DNA of 64,000 nucleotides from Butyrivibrio sp. (GCA_022486625.1 JAKVKH010000004.1:62001-126000); one strand, 5' to 3'. Positions 49,673-58,267 are shown, numbered from the stretch's first letter. A program made the numbers and translations. The notes: a model not told the origin generated them from the sequence alone.

Positions 49673-51481
49673 TCAGTCTTTGCTGACCGGTGCTTCCGGA
49701 TGAAGCACGGATTCTTTCAACGGCACGGTCTGATCACGACCGAGATACATATGATAATATGGCGGAATTTCATTCAGTGCATGAAGCGCTGTCTTCTTCA
49801 GATTGGCAATATCTGTCAGCTTTACATGCGGCAGATCTTCCTCTGTCAGCGGTTCCTGCGCAGTCTTACCCGCAAACTTCTTCATACGCTCAACCGTATA
49901 TCTGATATCATACTGGGACGGATATACTTCCGGTACCTTCTTTTCCACTCCTGTCAGCTTATAAACTGCTTCCAGTCCGGTACGTACACTCATTTCCACG
50001 GTAAATACAACATCCTGCGGGATTTCCACATACTGTCCCAGGAAGCCGATGTTCGTGCATCCATCCGGTACATTCTTCGGACGATCCGTCGTCTTACGCG
50101 GCATAAACTGACTGGTAACATACGGCATCATGCAGGTTGATATATAGCTGTGCTTCAATACTTCATCTTTGATATCCAGCATTCCCAGATGATACAACAG
50201 CTCTGTCATAATTTCATCTCCGGTGCATTCGCACATCGGCTTCTTAACATAGTTTCCGGGCTTTTCACCATAAAGGCCATAGCCCCACATTACCTGTTCA
50301 TTCGGTTTTTGGTCATGGAAGAACGGATTATGATGCAATTCAAACGACATATCCCAGTTGGAATCCAGAATTGTGATTGCGCCTCCGGTTCCTGCCTTGC
50401 TTCCGGTCATTTTCTCGATACGGGAAACCAGTTCCGGATAATCTGTAATTGTGGGCATAAAGGACATCCACTTGGTCTTATCGATCTGACCGATAAACTT
50501 TTCCGGATGTCCGAATTTCTCATTCTTTTTCGCCAGATTCATCCAGAGAGTGAACGCTCCGAGATCCTTCGTATCCCGATTGGTCGGTGCTACTGTCTTA
50601 TTATCACCAAATGCACTGTTAGTCGTCATTGAACCATTGGTTACGAATACATAGTCCTTCGGACCCATCTCAATATGCTCATCATTCCCGCTTCTGCGCA
50701 TGTGAATTCCCTGTGCGGTGTTGCAGGCCGCATCCATGTCAATGTCATAGACAGAGCAGTCATATACGGTCTTTACACCCTGATCCGTCAGCCATTTCAG
50801 AAGCGGATAGATCATGGAATCATATTCCGCATATTTGGTATGAATGATTCCTTCAAGATATTCATGTCTTACTTCCAGTGCAAATCTCTGGAAATACCTT
50901 CTGCATTCCAATGCGCTGTGATAGGTTTTGAATGCCAGACAACTGTGGAAATTGACCCAGCAACTGCTCTTAAAGAAAGAAGGATCAAAGAAATCCGCTA
51001 CAGTCTTATCTTCCAGTTCCTTTTCCGGAAGATGAAGGAACTTCTGCATGTCTGCCATATCTTTTGGTAAAAATCTGTAATCATGCACCTTGCTGTATCT
51101 CTGTCCGCAGTTCACAAGTACACGACACTCGGAATGAATCGGCTCATCCCTGTTAAACTCCACAATATCATCCAGAATGGTACGTCCTTCATGCTCCAGT
51201 GACGGTACCTTGCTGAACAGATACCACAGGCACTCCATATAAGGCTCCATCTCGCGTTCGCCGCGACACAGATAACCGAACTCGTTTCTGGCACCATCCA
51301 TACTTCCGCCAACGTCCTTTGCCTTTTCCAGAATTGTAATGTTCTTCCCTGGCATTCCTGCATCATCTACAAGAAATGCTGCCGCCGCAAGTCCTGCCAG
51401 ACCTCCGCCTACAACATATGCCTTACTGTTTTCAATGCCTTCAGGTTTCTTCGGATTGTAAAGAAGTTCATAGTTATTCAT
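49673..51481 (-). CDS. ohyA: Oleate hydratase (fatty acid hydratase, MCRA family)
   Basis: A 602-residue FAD-binding protein with Rossmann GGGLAGLAAAAFL near residue 26 and ILEKAKDVGGSMDG. Family members add water to the cis-9 double bond of oleate or linoleate, giving hydroxy fatty acids, often as a detoxification step. The family RGGREM block reads RGEREM here (near residue 74), a small variation. It is divergent from a TetR regulator, a usual arrangement for fatty-acid stress genes. AGGAGG precedes the ATG by nine bases. Confidence 0.92.
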   Translation of the reverse strand: MNNYELLYNPKKPEGIENSKAYVVGGGLAGLAAAAFLVDDAGMPGKNITILEKAKDVGGSMDGARNEFGYLCRGEREMEPYMECLWYLFSKVPSLEHEGRTILDDIVEFNRDEPIHSECRVLVNCGQRYSKVHDYRFLPKDMADMQKFLHLPEKELEDKTVADFFDPSFFKSSCWVNFHSCLAFKTYHSALECRRYFQRFALEVRHEYLEGIIHTKYAEYDSMIYPLLKWLTDQGVKTVYDCSVYDIDMDAACNTAQGIHMRRSGNDEHIEMGPKDYVFVTNGSMTTNSAFGDNKTVAPTNRDTKDLGAFTLWMNLAKKNEKFGHPEKFIGQIDKTKWMSFMPTITDYPELVSRIEKMTGSKAGTGGAITILDSNWDMSFELHHNPFFHDQKPNEQVMWGYGLYGEKPGNYVKKPMCECTGDEIMTELLYHLGMLDIKDEVLKHSYISTCMMPYVTSQFMPRKTTDRPKNVPDGCTNIGFLGQYVEIPQDVVFTVEMSVRTGLEAVYKLTGVEKKVPEVYPSQYDIRYTVERMKKFAGKTAQEPLTEEDLPHVKLTDIANLKKTALHALNEIPPYYHMYLGRDQTVPLKESVLHPEAPVSKD

Positions 51482-51545
51482 TGATACATACCTCCTGAAA
51501 ATTTATTTGCCGCATTTTATATTTCTTTGCCTCGGCTGTAATTTT

Positions 51546-51574
51546 ATATTAGAATCAGTAAGGTACACCTTCAA
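51546..51574 (-). promoter_or_regulatory. Promoter of the oleate hydratase gene
   Basis: Minus-strand TTGAAG (51569-51574), 17-base spacer and TAATAT (51546-51551). The spacer holds AAGGT-AC-ACCTT (51560-51571), a 12-bp palindrome. Confidence 0.55.
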
Positions 51575-51577
51575 TTC

Positions 51578-51600
51578 ACACTCAAATATAAGTGTATAAT
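51578..51600 (+). promoter_or_regulatory. TetR gene -10 overlapped by a palindromic operator candidate
   Basis: ACACTcaaatataAGTGT (51578-51595) is an 18-bp inverted repeat whose right arm runs into the TATAAT at 51595-51600 of the plus-strand TetR gene. The overlap fits autorepression. Confidence 0.45.
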
Positions 51601-51652
51601 TTTTTAACAGACAACATTATGTGTAAAAACCAGGCAGAAAGGCTGACACGCT

Positions 51653-52207
51653 ATGCACGACATCAGGGAAGATTTTGCGAGAGCACTGGCAACACTGCTC
51701 AAAAAGGAAACACTGGAACATATTACAGTAAAAGATATTGCGGAAAGCTGCAATGTCACAAGACAGACCTTTTATTATCATTTTCCGGACATTTACGCAC
51801 TGATTGAATGGATCTTTCTGCAGGAGGCATCTGCTGCACTTGCATCCAACCGCGATATTGATACCTGGCAGGAAGGCTACTGCAATGTACTGAAACGACT
51901 GCGAGACAACAGGGATCTGGTCATTAATATCAACTGTTCCTCCCACAGAGATTACCTTGAGCATTTCATGTATAAGGCATTGCATGATGTAATTTATCCG
52001 GTCGTGGAAGAGGAAGCCATTGGTATGAATGTCGCTGATTCTCATAAGGAATTCATTGCCCGTTTCTATTCGCTTGCTACGCTTGCCATGGGAATTGACT
52101 GGATTAATAAAGGAATGAAAGAAGAACCGGCAGAAATTGCCGATCAGGTAGCCACACTCGTCAGAGGCGACTTCAAGAAAGCACTGCATAAATATGAATT
52201 GAAATAA
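51653..52207 (+). CDS. TetR/AcrR family regulator
   Basis: A 184-residue regulator with an N-terminal HTH (about residues 22-46; ITVKDIAESCNVTRQTFYYHF is the classic TetR recognition block) and a C-terminal helical ligand domain of the DhaS-like TetR_C_8 sort. Divergent from oleate hydratase, so it probably represses that gene until unsaturated fatty acid binds. AGAAAGG lies about 10 bases before the ATG. Confidence 0.9.
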   Translation: MHDIREDFARALATLLKKETLEHITVKDIAESCNVTRQTFYYHFPDIYALIEWIFLQEASAALASNRDIDTWQEGYCNVLKRLRDNRDLVININCSSHRDYLEHFMYKALHDVIYPVVEEEAIGMNVADSHKEFIARFYSLATLAMGIDWINKGMKEEPAEIADQVATLVRGDFKKALHKYELK

Positions 52208-52233
52208 ACTGCAATGGCAGTTCACTTCAATAA

Positions 52234-52259
52234 GAGGCTGCGAAGCAGCCTCTTCCCTT
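52234..52259. terminator. Hairpin between the TetR gene and YitT
   Basis: GAGGCTGC-GAA-GCAGCCTC is a perfect 8-bp stem followed on the plus strand by TTCCCTTT and on the minus strand by TTATTG; it serves convergent genes but the T runs are short. Confidence 0.65.
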
Positions 52260-52270
52260 TGAACCTGTGT

Positions 52271-53239
52271 TTAACTTAAATGTTTCAGGAAATGTCCGTC
52301 TACATTTACGCCTGTACTGGCAACAATAAATGCCTTAGGATCGTAGCTGTGAACAATTCTCTTTAAATGATTCACCTCATATTTGTTAACAATGACATAC
52401 AGCATCTCTTCACTTTCCTCTGTATATGCACCGACTGCCTGCCACTTGGTAAGTCCTCTGCCCAGCTCTGAAAACACCTTTTCTTCCATCTCTCTGCAGC
52501 TGTGCTTCGTAATAATATGTACTTCTACATTGATATTCTGTGAATGTACCTGATCTACCGCCATTGCACTGACAGAAGCATAAATCAGACAGTAAATCAC
52601 CGTTTGCACATTAAACAGGAACAACATGATCCCATACAGAATAAAGTTCATGACAAGACTCAGCTTACCGACACTGAAATCCTTATGACGACGCATCAGA
52701 AGAATCCCGACAATATCCATACCACCATCGCATGCACCCATTCTCAGAATCAGACCAATGCCTCCGCCGCAGAGAATTCCTGCAATCAGGCATTCTGCAA
52801 GGCTGTCATTAATCAGTGTATGGGCCGGTATCGGAATCAGCGTCAGGAACAGAGACACTTCTGAAACGCAAATCACGGTCTTGACCAGGTACAGCTTTCC
52901 CATTCTTTTTTTGGCCATGAAAAACAATGGTATATTCAGCGCATAGTATATAATACCGGAAATATCAACAGAACCCGGAAGCAGATGCAGATAACTCACC
53001 AGATAGGTACGCAGCAGCTGACAGTAACCCAACAGCCCCCCGGTATATAATCCCAGCGGAACAACAAATCCATTGATTCCGATTGCATATACCAGTGCCC
53101 CAATCGTCGCCATGAGAATACGCCCACTCTCAAATTTCAGCTTCTCCACGGTTACCTTCTCTTCCCGTTCAAAGGGAAGTTCATCGTCTTCCAGCGATGC
53201 TGTAATATTCCCGTTTTCATTATTCTTATGATCCTTCAT
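52271..53239 (-). CDS. YitT family membrane protein
   Basis: A 322-residue protein: acidic N-terminal tail (1-35), five or six membrane helices (DUF161-like, 42-220) and a C-terminal cytoplasmic DUF2179 domain (about 235-320). The family's function is not established; a transport or channel role is often assumed. The ATG at 53239 is preferred, though a GTG four codons upstream has AGGA nearby. It is the last gene of the redox-type operon that starts at 55564. Confidence 0.88.
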   Translation of the reverse strand: MKDHKNNENGNITASLEDDELPFEREEKVTVEKLKFESGRILMATIGALVYAIGINGFVVPLGLYTGGLLGYCQLLRTYLVSYLHLLPGSVDISGIIYYALNIPLFFMAKKRMGKLYLVKTVICVSEVSLFLTLIPIPAHTLINDSLAECLIAGILCGGGIGLILRMGACDGGMDIVGILLMRRHKDFSVGKLSLVMNFILYGIMLFLFNVQTVIYCLIYASVSAMAVDQVHSQNINVEVHIITKHSCREMEEKVFSELGRGLTKWQAVGAYTEESEEMLYVIVNKYEVNHLKRIVHSYDPKAFIVASTGVNVDGHFLKHLS

Positions 53240-53293
53240 AAGTTTTCTCACTTTTCCTGTTATTGCATCCGGTCATCCCGTTCTGCATATTTT

Positions 53294-53464
53294 CTACATC
53301 TGTTTCCTGACCACACGATACTCATCATCAGATTTATAGTATGGACACTCTTTATAATGCCCTGTCAGAAAATGGTACATTTCATCCTCATCCAGGTTCA
53401 CCATACAGCTATAGGATTCATCGTCCTCATCATAAACATAATTCACACAGCTGTCACAGTTCAT
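53294..53464 (-). CDS. Four-cysteine mini-protein (DUF6472-like)
   Basis: A 56-residue protein starting MNCDSCVNYVYDEDDE. Cys3, Cys6, Cys20 and Cys40 could bind zinc or an Fe-S cluster. The ATG at 53464 lies inside the end of the ferredoxin-ASKHA gene (11-base overlap) with GTGAGG six bases upstream. The link to DUF6472 is from memory of such neighbours. Overlap with the ASKHA gene argues for a shared function. Confidence 0.8.
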   Translation of the reverse strand: MNCDSCVNYVYDEDDESYSCMVNLDEDEMYHFLTGHYKECPYYKSDDEYRVVRKQM

Positions 53465-55115
53465 GCGCTGCCTCACTTTCAAAATTCATATGTGCATAAT
53501 ACTGCTCATCAAATGCATCCTGTTGTGCAAGCGCCGTTTCATGCGCCGCGCTGCAAAGCTGCATAAGTTCCTGCACAGATGCCTCCCCGCACTGCGCACA
53601 CCGTACAAGGTACTTCAATGTGCCATACAGAGATGTATTCCCGACCGCTTCTGTCTTTGCCAACAGCGCATACGGCAGAATTCCAAGCTCACGGATGGCT
53701 GCAAAATCAATCCGGTATCCAAAACCTCCTGCAATATACACATGCGCAATCTGTTCCGGATTCAATCCGCTTTCCTGCAACAGTATCTCCGTGCCCGCAC
53801 GTACTGCAGCCTTTCCCAGCTGCACCTGACGTACATCCTGCTGTGTAAAGATAATCGGATTCCGGCCTTCTTGTGCCAATACATATCCGTTTTCAAAATA
53901 CGGAGACTTCATCAGCCCCGTATCATCTGTGATTCCTGCACGATGAAGTGCAGCTGCCGTTTCCATGACACCGGTTCCGCAAACTCCGACCGGAGGCTGA
54001 TCACCGATTGTTCTATACTCGCATCTGCCGCCTGTAATCGTCACGTGACAGATTGCTCCCGGAATGCTGCCCATTCCGCAGCTGATTCCGCCGCCTTCAA
54101 ATACAGGTCCTGCTGCAGTCGACGTAACCGAAATCCCCCGTCCGTTTCCTGCCGCCATCTCACCATTGGTTCCGAGATCCAGAAAAAGGAATCCTGCTCC
54201 GGCTGGCTTTTTCATCAGATCCAGCGCATAAATTCCGGACAGAACATCTGCACCGACAAACGCAGATATTCCCGGAAATATCGTTACGCTGCAATTTTTC
54301 CATTCTGCTGTCAGTTCCGGAAAAAGCTCCGGTGCCTTATGTTCTTCCGCTGCAAGTGTCACTGCACGGTAAGGGTAGGTTCCAAGTCCCGCGCAGGAAT
54401 ACCCACGCAGCAGGTGCAGCATGGTGGTATTTCCGGCTATGGCAATTCTCTCGATCTTCCGTGCCGCGATTTTCGTCTTCTGCAGAAGTCTGCCAATCAG
54501 CTGTGCCAGATCTTTCGTAATGCTCTCCTGCAGTTCTTCGGCTGCGCCGTTCTGCGCCGCCTGAATCCTTGAAATCACATCACTGCCGTAGCGACGCTGA
54601 TGATTGGTTCCTGTTTCTGCAGCAAGAATTCTGCCACGGATCCGGCTGATTCCGGGCCCGGACAGTTCATCTTCCGCATCCTGCATCTGATCCGTTCGGA
54701 TCAGTGCCGCAGCAAGCGTTGTCGTTCCGATATCAATTCCGATCGCATATCGTGCTTCAGAAGGCTGCTCTCTCATCATTCCCGTTGCAGCAATTTCCGG
54801 AACCTGTATTTCTTCCTCCTGCAGCGAATTCAGTTCTATGGTGCAGTCTTTCTGCAGCAGCACCATGCAGGACAGACGGTTTCCTTCTTCCAGCAGCTGC
54901 TGTGACAGCTTTTTCCGGTCGGCTCCCGTAATCTGTGGTATCCCATCCGTAAATCTGACTGTACATTTTCCACAGGAACCGGTGCCTCCGCATACCGACT
55001 GTATCGGAAGCGCGTTTTCCCGCAGCACATCGAGCAGTTTTTTACCGGGTCGTGCCATCAGTACATGCTCTGCCATACCGACTCTGACTGTGACCCTTAC
55101 CATACGACTGTTCAT
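53454..55115 (-). CDS. Ferredoxin-ASKHA protein, RACo-like reductive activator
   Basis: A 553-residue cytoplasmic protein. Residues 1-95 form a plant-type [2Fe-2S] ferredoxin with Cys42, Cys48, Cys51 and Cys83. A linker follows, then an ASKHA ATPase fold from about 123 (IGIDIGTTTLAAALI), with a second phosphate loop in FLDLGTNGEMA and AGGFGYRID near the end. RACo proteins use ATP to drive reduction of inactivated corrinoid proteins; no corrinoid protein or methyltransferase is adjacent, so the target is open. Start overlaps the upstream stop (ATGA). Confidence 0.9.
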   Translation of the reverse strand: MNSRMVRVTVRVGMAEHVLMARPGKKLLDVLRENALPIQSVCGGTGSCGKCTVRFTDGIPQITGADRKKLSQQLLEEGNRLSCMVLLQKDCTIELNSLQEEEIQVPEIAATGMMREQPSEARYAIGIDIGTTTLAAALIRTDQMQDAEDELSGPGISRIRGRILAAETGTNHQRRYGSDVISRIQAAQNGAAEELQESITKDLAQLIGRLLQKTKIAARKIERIAIAGNTTMLHLLRGYSCAGLGTYPYRAVTLAAEEHKAPELFPELTAEWKNCSVTIFPGISAFVGADVLSGIYALDLMKKPAGAGFLFLDLGTNGEMAAGNGRGISVTSTAAGPVFEGGGISCGMGSIPGAICHVTITGGRCEYRTIGDQPPVGVCGTGVMETAAALHRAGITDDTGLMKSPYFENGYVLAQEGRNPIIFTQQDVRQVQLGKAAVRAGTEILLQESGLNPEQIAHVYIAGGFGYRIDFAAIRELGILPYALLAKTEAVGNTSLYGTLKYLVRCAQCGEASVQELMQLCSAAHETALAQQDAFDEQYYAHMNFESEAAHEL

Positions 55116-55564
55116 ACGGGATTCTCTTCCATATACTCATCTACCAGTCTGGCTGCAATACCGCACAGTTCCGGACACGGTCTTTTCTGATAATATTCCT
55201 TTGAACGCTCCTGCGGCGCCGGACGGGCACCCTTTTCAAGATGAAGCAGCTCGTGACATATAATGGAACCGTTGATCTGGCGAAAACGGTCTGCCAGATC
55301 CTGCACTCTCGCATATAACTGCTTTTTGGCCTCAAAATCCTTCGGATCTGCATAACCATAAAAGTGGCCGATCACCAGCATCATACCGCTGACCGTACCG
55401 CATACTTCACGCATGCCGCCGAGCCCCGCGCCAAACGGAGACGCAAGCTTCAACGCTTCCTCTCTGTCCATTCCCATATCATCACAGAATGCCAGCACTA
55501 CCGACTGCGTGCAGTTATATCCTTCCATGAAAAGAGCCTTCGCCTTTTCTTCATGCATACTCAA
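55112..55564 (-). CDS. C-GCAxxG-C-C family redox-type protein
   Basis: A 150-residue soluble protein with six Cys (18, 27, 55, 103, 130, 134) arranged as in the C_GCAxxG_C_C family: GYNCTQSV, a Gly-rich SPFGAGLGGMREVCGTVSG and a C-terminal RPCPELCG. A redox or metal role is assumed for the family. The TTG at 55564 has GGAGG at nine bases and is preferred to the ATG at 55558 (15 bases). First gene of the operon and overlapping the next by ATGA. Confidence 0.88.
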   Translation of the reverse strand: MSMHEEKAKALFMEGYNCTQSVVLAFCDDMGMDREEALKLASPFGAGLGGMREVCGTVSGMMLVIGHFYGYADPKDFEAKKQLYARVQDLADRFRQINGSIICHELLHLEKGARPAPQERSKEYYQKRPCPELCGIAARLVDEYMEENPV

Positions 55565-55613
55565 TTTTTTTATCCTCCAGACGCCTTGATTTTCGTACTG
55601 ATCTCTGCTTCTG

Positions 55614-55642
55614 ATTATAATTTTTTTAAAGATTTATGACAA
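55614..55642 (-). promoter_or_regulatory. Promoter of the C-GCAxxG/ASKHA operon
   Basis: Minus-strand TTGTCA (55637-55642), 17-base spacer and TATAAT (55614-55619): close to consensus, so basal expression should be high. Confidence 0.75.
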
Positions 55643-55735
55643 CCGGATACCATCATATATCCGTTTTTTTCGCAGTGCAATAATACGTGCCAATGAATAA
55701 CCGAATGTTTGTATACAATCCTGTGACAGATCTTT

Positions 55736-55777
55736 TGTGACCGGGTCACAGAATCAGATTCTCTCCATCGATATAAT
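55736..55777 (+). promoter_or_regulatory. trxA promoter with TGTGA-N5-TCACA activator site
   Basis: TATAAT (55772-55777) lacks a proper -35; instead the perfect palindrome TGTGACC-G-GGTCACA (55736-55750) is centred about 41 bases before the expected start, the class II activator position of Crp/Fnr proteins. An extra TGTGACAG half-site lies upstream at about 55722. Confidence 0.6.
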
Positions 55778-55861
55778 AAGTCTCAGGAACAGTCAATCAG
55801 ACAGAAAACAGATTTTCATTTTTGTCTTACCATAGTCCATTATCCCAAGGAGGTAATCATT

Positions 55862-56170
55862 ATGTCAGTTACAGTTATTACAAAAGATAATTTCACACAG
55901 GAAGTTCTTGCTGCAAAGGAACCCGTTCTGCTGGATTTCTGGGCCAGCTGGTGCGCTCCCTGCAGAATGCTCTCTCCTGTTGTTGATCAGATTGCAGAAG
56001 AGACTGTCGGCATCAAGGTAGGTAAGGTCAATGTGGATGAGCAGCCCGAACTTGCATCAAAGTTTGGCGTTATGAGTATTCCCACACTTGTCGTGATGAA
56101 AGACGGTAAAGCCGTTCAGCAATCCGTTGGCGTAAGACCAAAAGCTGCAATCCTGGATATGCTTAAGTAA
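55862..56170 (+). CDS. trxA: Thioredoxin
   Basis: A 102-residue thioredoxin with active site Trp30-Cys31-Ala32-Pro33-Cys34 (WCAPC, against the common WCGPC) and the cis-Pro loop SIPT. It reduces protein disulfides in the cytoplasm; no thioredoxin reductase gene is adjacent. AAGGAGG precedes the ATG. Single-gene unit under a likely Crp/Fnr-activated promoter. Confidence 0.95.
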   Translation: MSVTVITKDNFTQEVLAAKEPVLLDFWASWCAPCRMLSPVVDQIAEETVGIKVGKVNVDEQPELASKFGVMSIPTLVVMKDGKAVQQSVGVRPKAAILDMLK

Positions 56171-56205
56171 AAAATTTCCGATTTAAATCATACTCCCCCA
56201 AAATA

Positions 56206-56263
56206 AAGCGCTGCTGCCTGCTTACAAACTGATCCGTTTGTAAAACAGGCAGCAGCGCTTTTC
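56206..56263. terminator. Terminator between trxA and the Crp/Fnr gene
   Basis: A 15-bp perfect outer stem AAGCGCTGCTGCCTG (56206-56220 with 56246-56260) and an inner TTACAAAC/GTTTGTAA helix, with TTTT after it on the plus strand. Serves convergent genes, better for trxA. Confidence 0.88.
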
Positions 56264-56267
56264 ATTT

Positions 56268-56945
56268 CTATTGCGTCAGCTTTCGCAGTTTCTTCCGATC
56301 CGTAATGGTGACTGATCCCCTTGAAAGCTTCACCATTCCTTCTGTTTCAAAATATTTGAGCATCCGGGAGACAACCTCCCTTGCGCTTCCAATCAGTCTC
56401 GCAATCTGCTCATGCGTCATACTGATGGTGTCCGTCTCATTCTTGCTGCTCTCATCAATAAGGAAAATGGCAAGGCGTTTATCTGCTCCCATGAACAGAA
56501 TCTGCTGCATCGCCCACATCACATCCGAGAAATTGCTCGTGGTGATCTGATAGCCGAAATTCTGCACATAAATATTTTGCCTGGCAAGATCCCTGAATGC
56601 TGCTGCATCAATCAGAAGCGCCTCGGTATCCTCCTCCGCATCAATATAAACGTCAAAAGTAATTGCTTCCAGGACACAGGAAGCCGACAAAATACAGACA
56701 TCTCCCTTAAACAGGCGGTACAACGTAATCTCACGCCCGTCTTCTGACATCAGATAGGTACGGAACTGTCCGGTTCTGACCAGCAGAATACCAATGCAGT
56801 CTTCATTTCCACCATGCACCAGCGTGCCCTTTTTATAGCATACTGCAGATGTACTGTTTAAAAGTCTTTCCTTCTCTGTTTCAGTCAGATGTTCCCAGAA
56901 CGAAACATGTGCAATCAGAAATTCACGACATTTTTCATCAAGCAT
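56268..56945 (-). CDS. Crp/Fnr family transcription regulator
   Basis: A 225-residue regulator: cyclic-nucleotide-binding-like beta roll (about 15-120), dimer helix (125-150) and winged HTH (176-215). The recognition helix SAREVVSRML has Arg189, Glu190 and Arg194 where E. coli CRP has Arg180, Glu181 and Arg185, the residues that read TGTGA. No N-terminal Fnr-type Cys cluster is present, though Cys6, Cys36, Cys50, Cys84 and Cys90 exist. The ATG at 56945 (AAGGGTG upstream) is chosen over open frame reaching into the transporter gene. Likely activator of trxA and perhaps of its own operon. Confidence 0.88.
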   Translation of the reverse strand: MLDEKCREFLIAHVSFWEHLTETEKERLLNSTSAVCYKKGTLVHGGNEDCIGILLVRTGQFRTYLMSEDGREITLYRLFKGDVCILSASCVLEAITFDVYIDAEEDTEALLIDAAAFRDLARQNIYVQNFGYQITTSNFSDVMWAMQQILFMGADKRLAIFLIDESSKNETDTISMTHEQIARLIGSAREVVSRMLKYFETEGMVKLSRGSVTITDRKKLRKLTQ

Positions 56946-56974
56946 ATTTTTCACCCTTTTCTTCATGCGGCATT

Positions 56975-57547
56975 TTACTGTGCAAAATGAAACACAATTC
57001 CTGCTGCCGCTGCAATTGCAATAAATACAATCGGATGCCACTTCAGCTTTTTCTCTCCGATAAATATCAGTATACCAAGAATCCATGCCTTCCAGGAAAA
57101 AAGATCTGTGATCAGATGTGATGTTTCAAAAGCCGGCAGATTGAACATTGTGATCTTCACAACGCTGATCCCTGCCGCTGAAATCATGGCAATAGATGCC
57201 GGACGCAGCCCATAAAAAGCTCTTGCCACATATCTGCTGTCACGGAACTTATTCAGGAAATGTGCCACAATCAGGATAATGATGATGGAAGGCATCGCCA
57301 GTCCCACAGTAGCGCAGAACCCGCCCAGAATCCCGGAGGTCTTATATCCTGCATAGGTCGCCATGTTAATTCCGATTGCTCCCGGTGTGGATTCCGATAC
57401 TGCTATCATATCCGCAATATCCGTATGTGTAAACCACCCGGTATGATCAGACATTTCATACAGAAACGGAAGGGTCGCAAGTCCTCCCCCGATAGAAAAA
57501 AGTCCCGCTTTGAAAAACTCATAGACAAGCCGCAGAAGTGTCATCAT
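56975..57547 (-). CDS. Half-size chromate transporter (CHR family), second of a pair
   Basis: A 190-residue membrane protein with about six helices, matching a single CHR domain: SIGGGLATLPFLYEM and SESTPGAIGINMATYAGY are typical. Paired short CHR proteins work as heterodimers; substrates are chromate or possibly sulfate. The start overlaps the upstream stop (ATGA). The Crp/Fnr gene follows after 29 bases. Confidence 0.9.
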   Translation of the reverse strand: MMTLLRLVYEFFKAGLFSIGGGLATLPFLYEMSDHTGWFTHTDIADMIAVSESTPGAIGINMATYAGYKTSGILGGFCATVGLAMPSIIIILIVAHFLNKFRDSRYVARAFYGLRPASIAMISAAGISVVKITMFNLPAFETSHLITDLFSWKAWILGILIFIGEKKLKWHPIVFIAIAAAAGIVFHFAQ

Positions 57548-58122
57548 TCGTCCTCACCTCCGCTTTCCTGTGTCAGTGTATTTTCTTTTCCAAACAGAAT
57601 TCCAAATACCCCCGATGCAATCACCAGAACTGCCGCCGGAATGGAAACCGGAAGCACACTGCTGAACACCGTCAGAAACAGTACGACCAGATACAGCCCG
57701 AGCGCTTTTTTATCCACGACAGATTTTTTCCACAGCCGTAGTACTGCCTGCAGAATCAATACACAGACACAGACACGGATTCCCGCAAATGCATCCTTCA
57801 CTACCGGCAGATCGGCAAAATTGGTCAGAAACGCCGCAATGATCAGTATGATGATAATCGGTACAGTCAGAAACCCGAGTGAAGCCACAAGAGCGCCGGG
57901 AATTCCCTTTCTCTTATTTCCGATGAATGTAGAAACATTCAGCGTAATGACACCCGGCGTACACTGTCCGATCGCAAAATAATCCATCAGCTCATCCGTC
58001 GTACACCAATGTCTTTTTTCATCCAGATCGCGTACCAGAATCGGCAGCATTGCATAACCGCCGCCAAATGTAACCATGCCGATCCGCAGAAAACAGATAA
58101 ATAATTCCCAGAGTTCCTTCAT
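57544..58122 (-). CDS. Half-size chromate transporter (CHR family), first of a pair
   Basis: A 192-residue membrane protein with a single CHR domain: MVTFGGGYAMLPILVRDL and GQCTPGVITLNVSTFIG near the N-terminus. The ATG at 58122 follows AGAAGG; an upstream in-frame extension of 25 codons is basic and not membrane-like. First gene of the unit CHR-CHR-Crp/Fnr; divergent from a LysR gene. Confidence 0.9.
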   Translation of the reverse strand: MKELWELFICFLRIGMVTFGGGYAMLPILVRDLDEKRHWCTTDELMDYFAIGQCTPGVITLNVSTFIGNKRKGIPGALVASLGFLTVPIIIILIIAAFLTNFADLPVVKDAFAGIRVCVCVLILQAVLRLWKKSVVDKKALGLYLVVLFLTVFSSVLPVSIPAAVLVIASGVFGILFGKENTLTQESGGEDE

Positions 58123-58226
58123 TTCACTGTACCTTCTTTTCCGATTTATACGATTCTTGTTTCTTTTCGATGCCAAGTGTACAATGAAACCATCCATATG
58201 TAAAAGATTGTTTTTATATGATACCC

Positions 58227-58243
58227 ATATATTCTTCGTATAT
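58227..58243. promoter_or_regulatory. ATATA-N7-TATAT dyad between chromate and LysR genes
   Basis: A LysR-type operator candidate 25 bases before the LysR start in the divergent region. The dyad is short and AT-only. Confidence 0.3.
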
Positions 58244-58267
58244 CAGTAACAAAGGAGCACAGAACAG

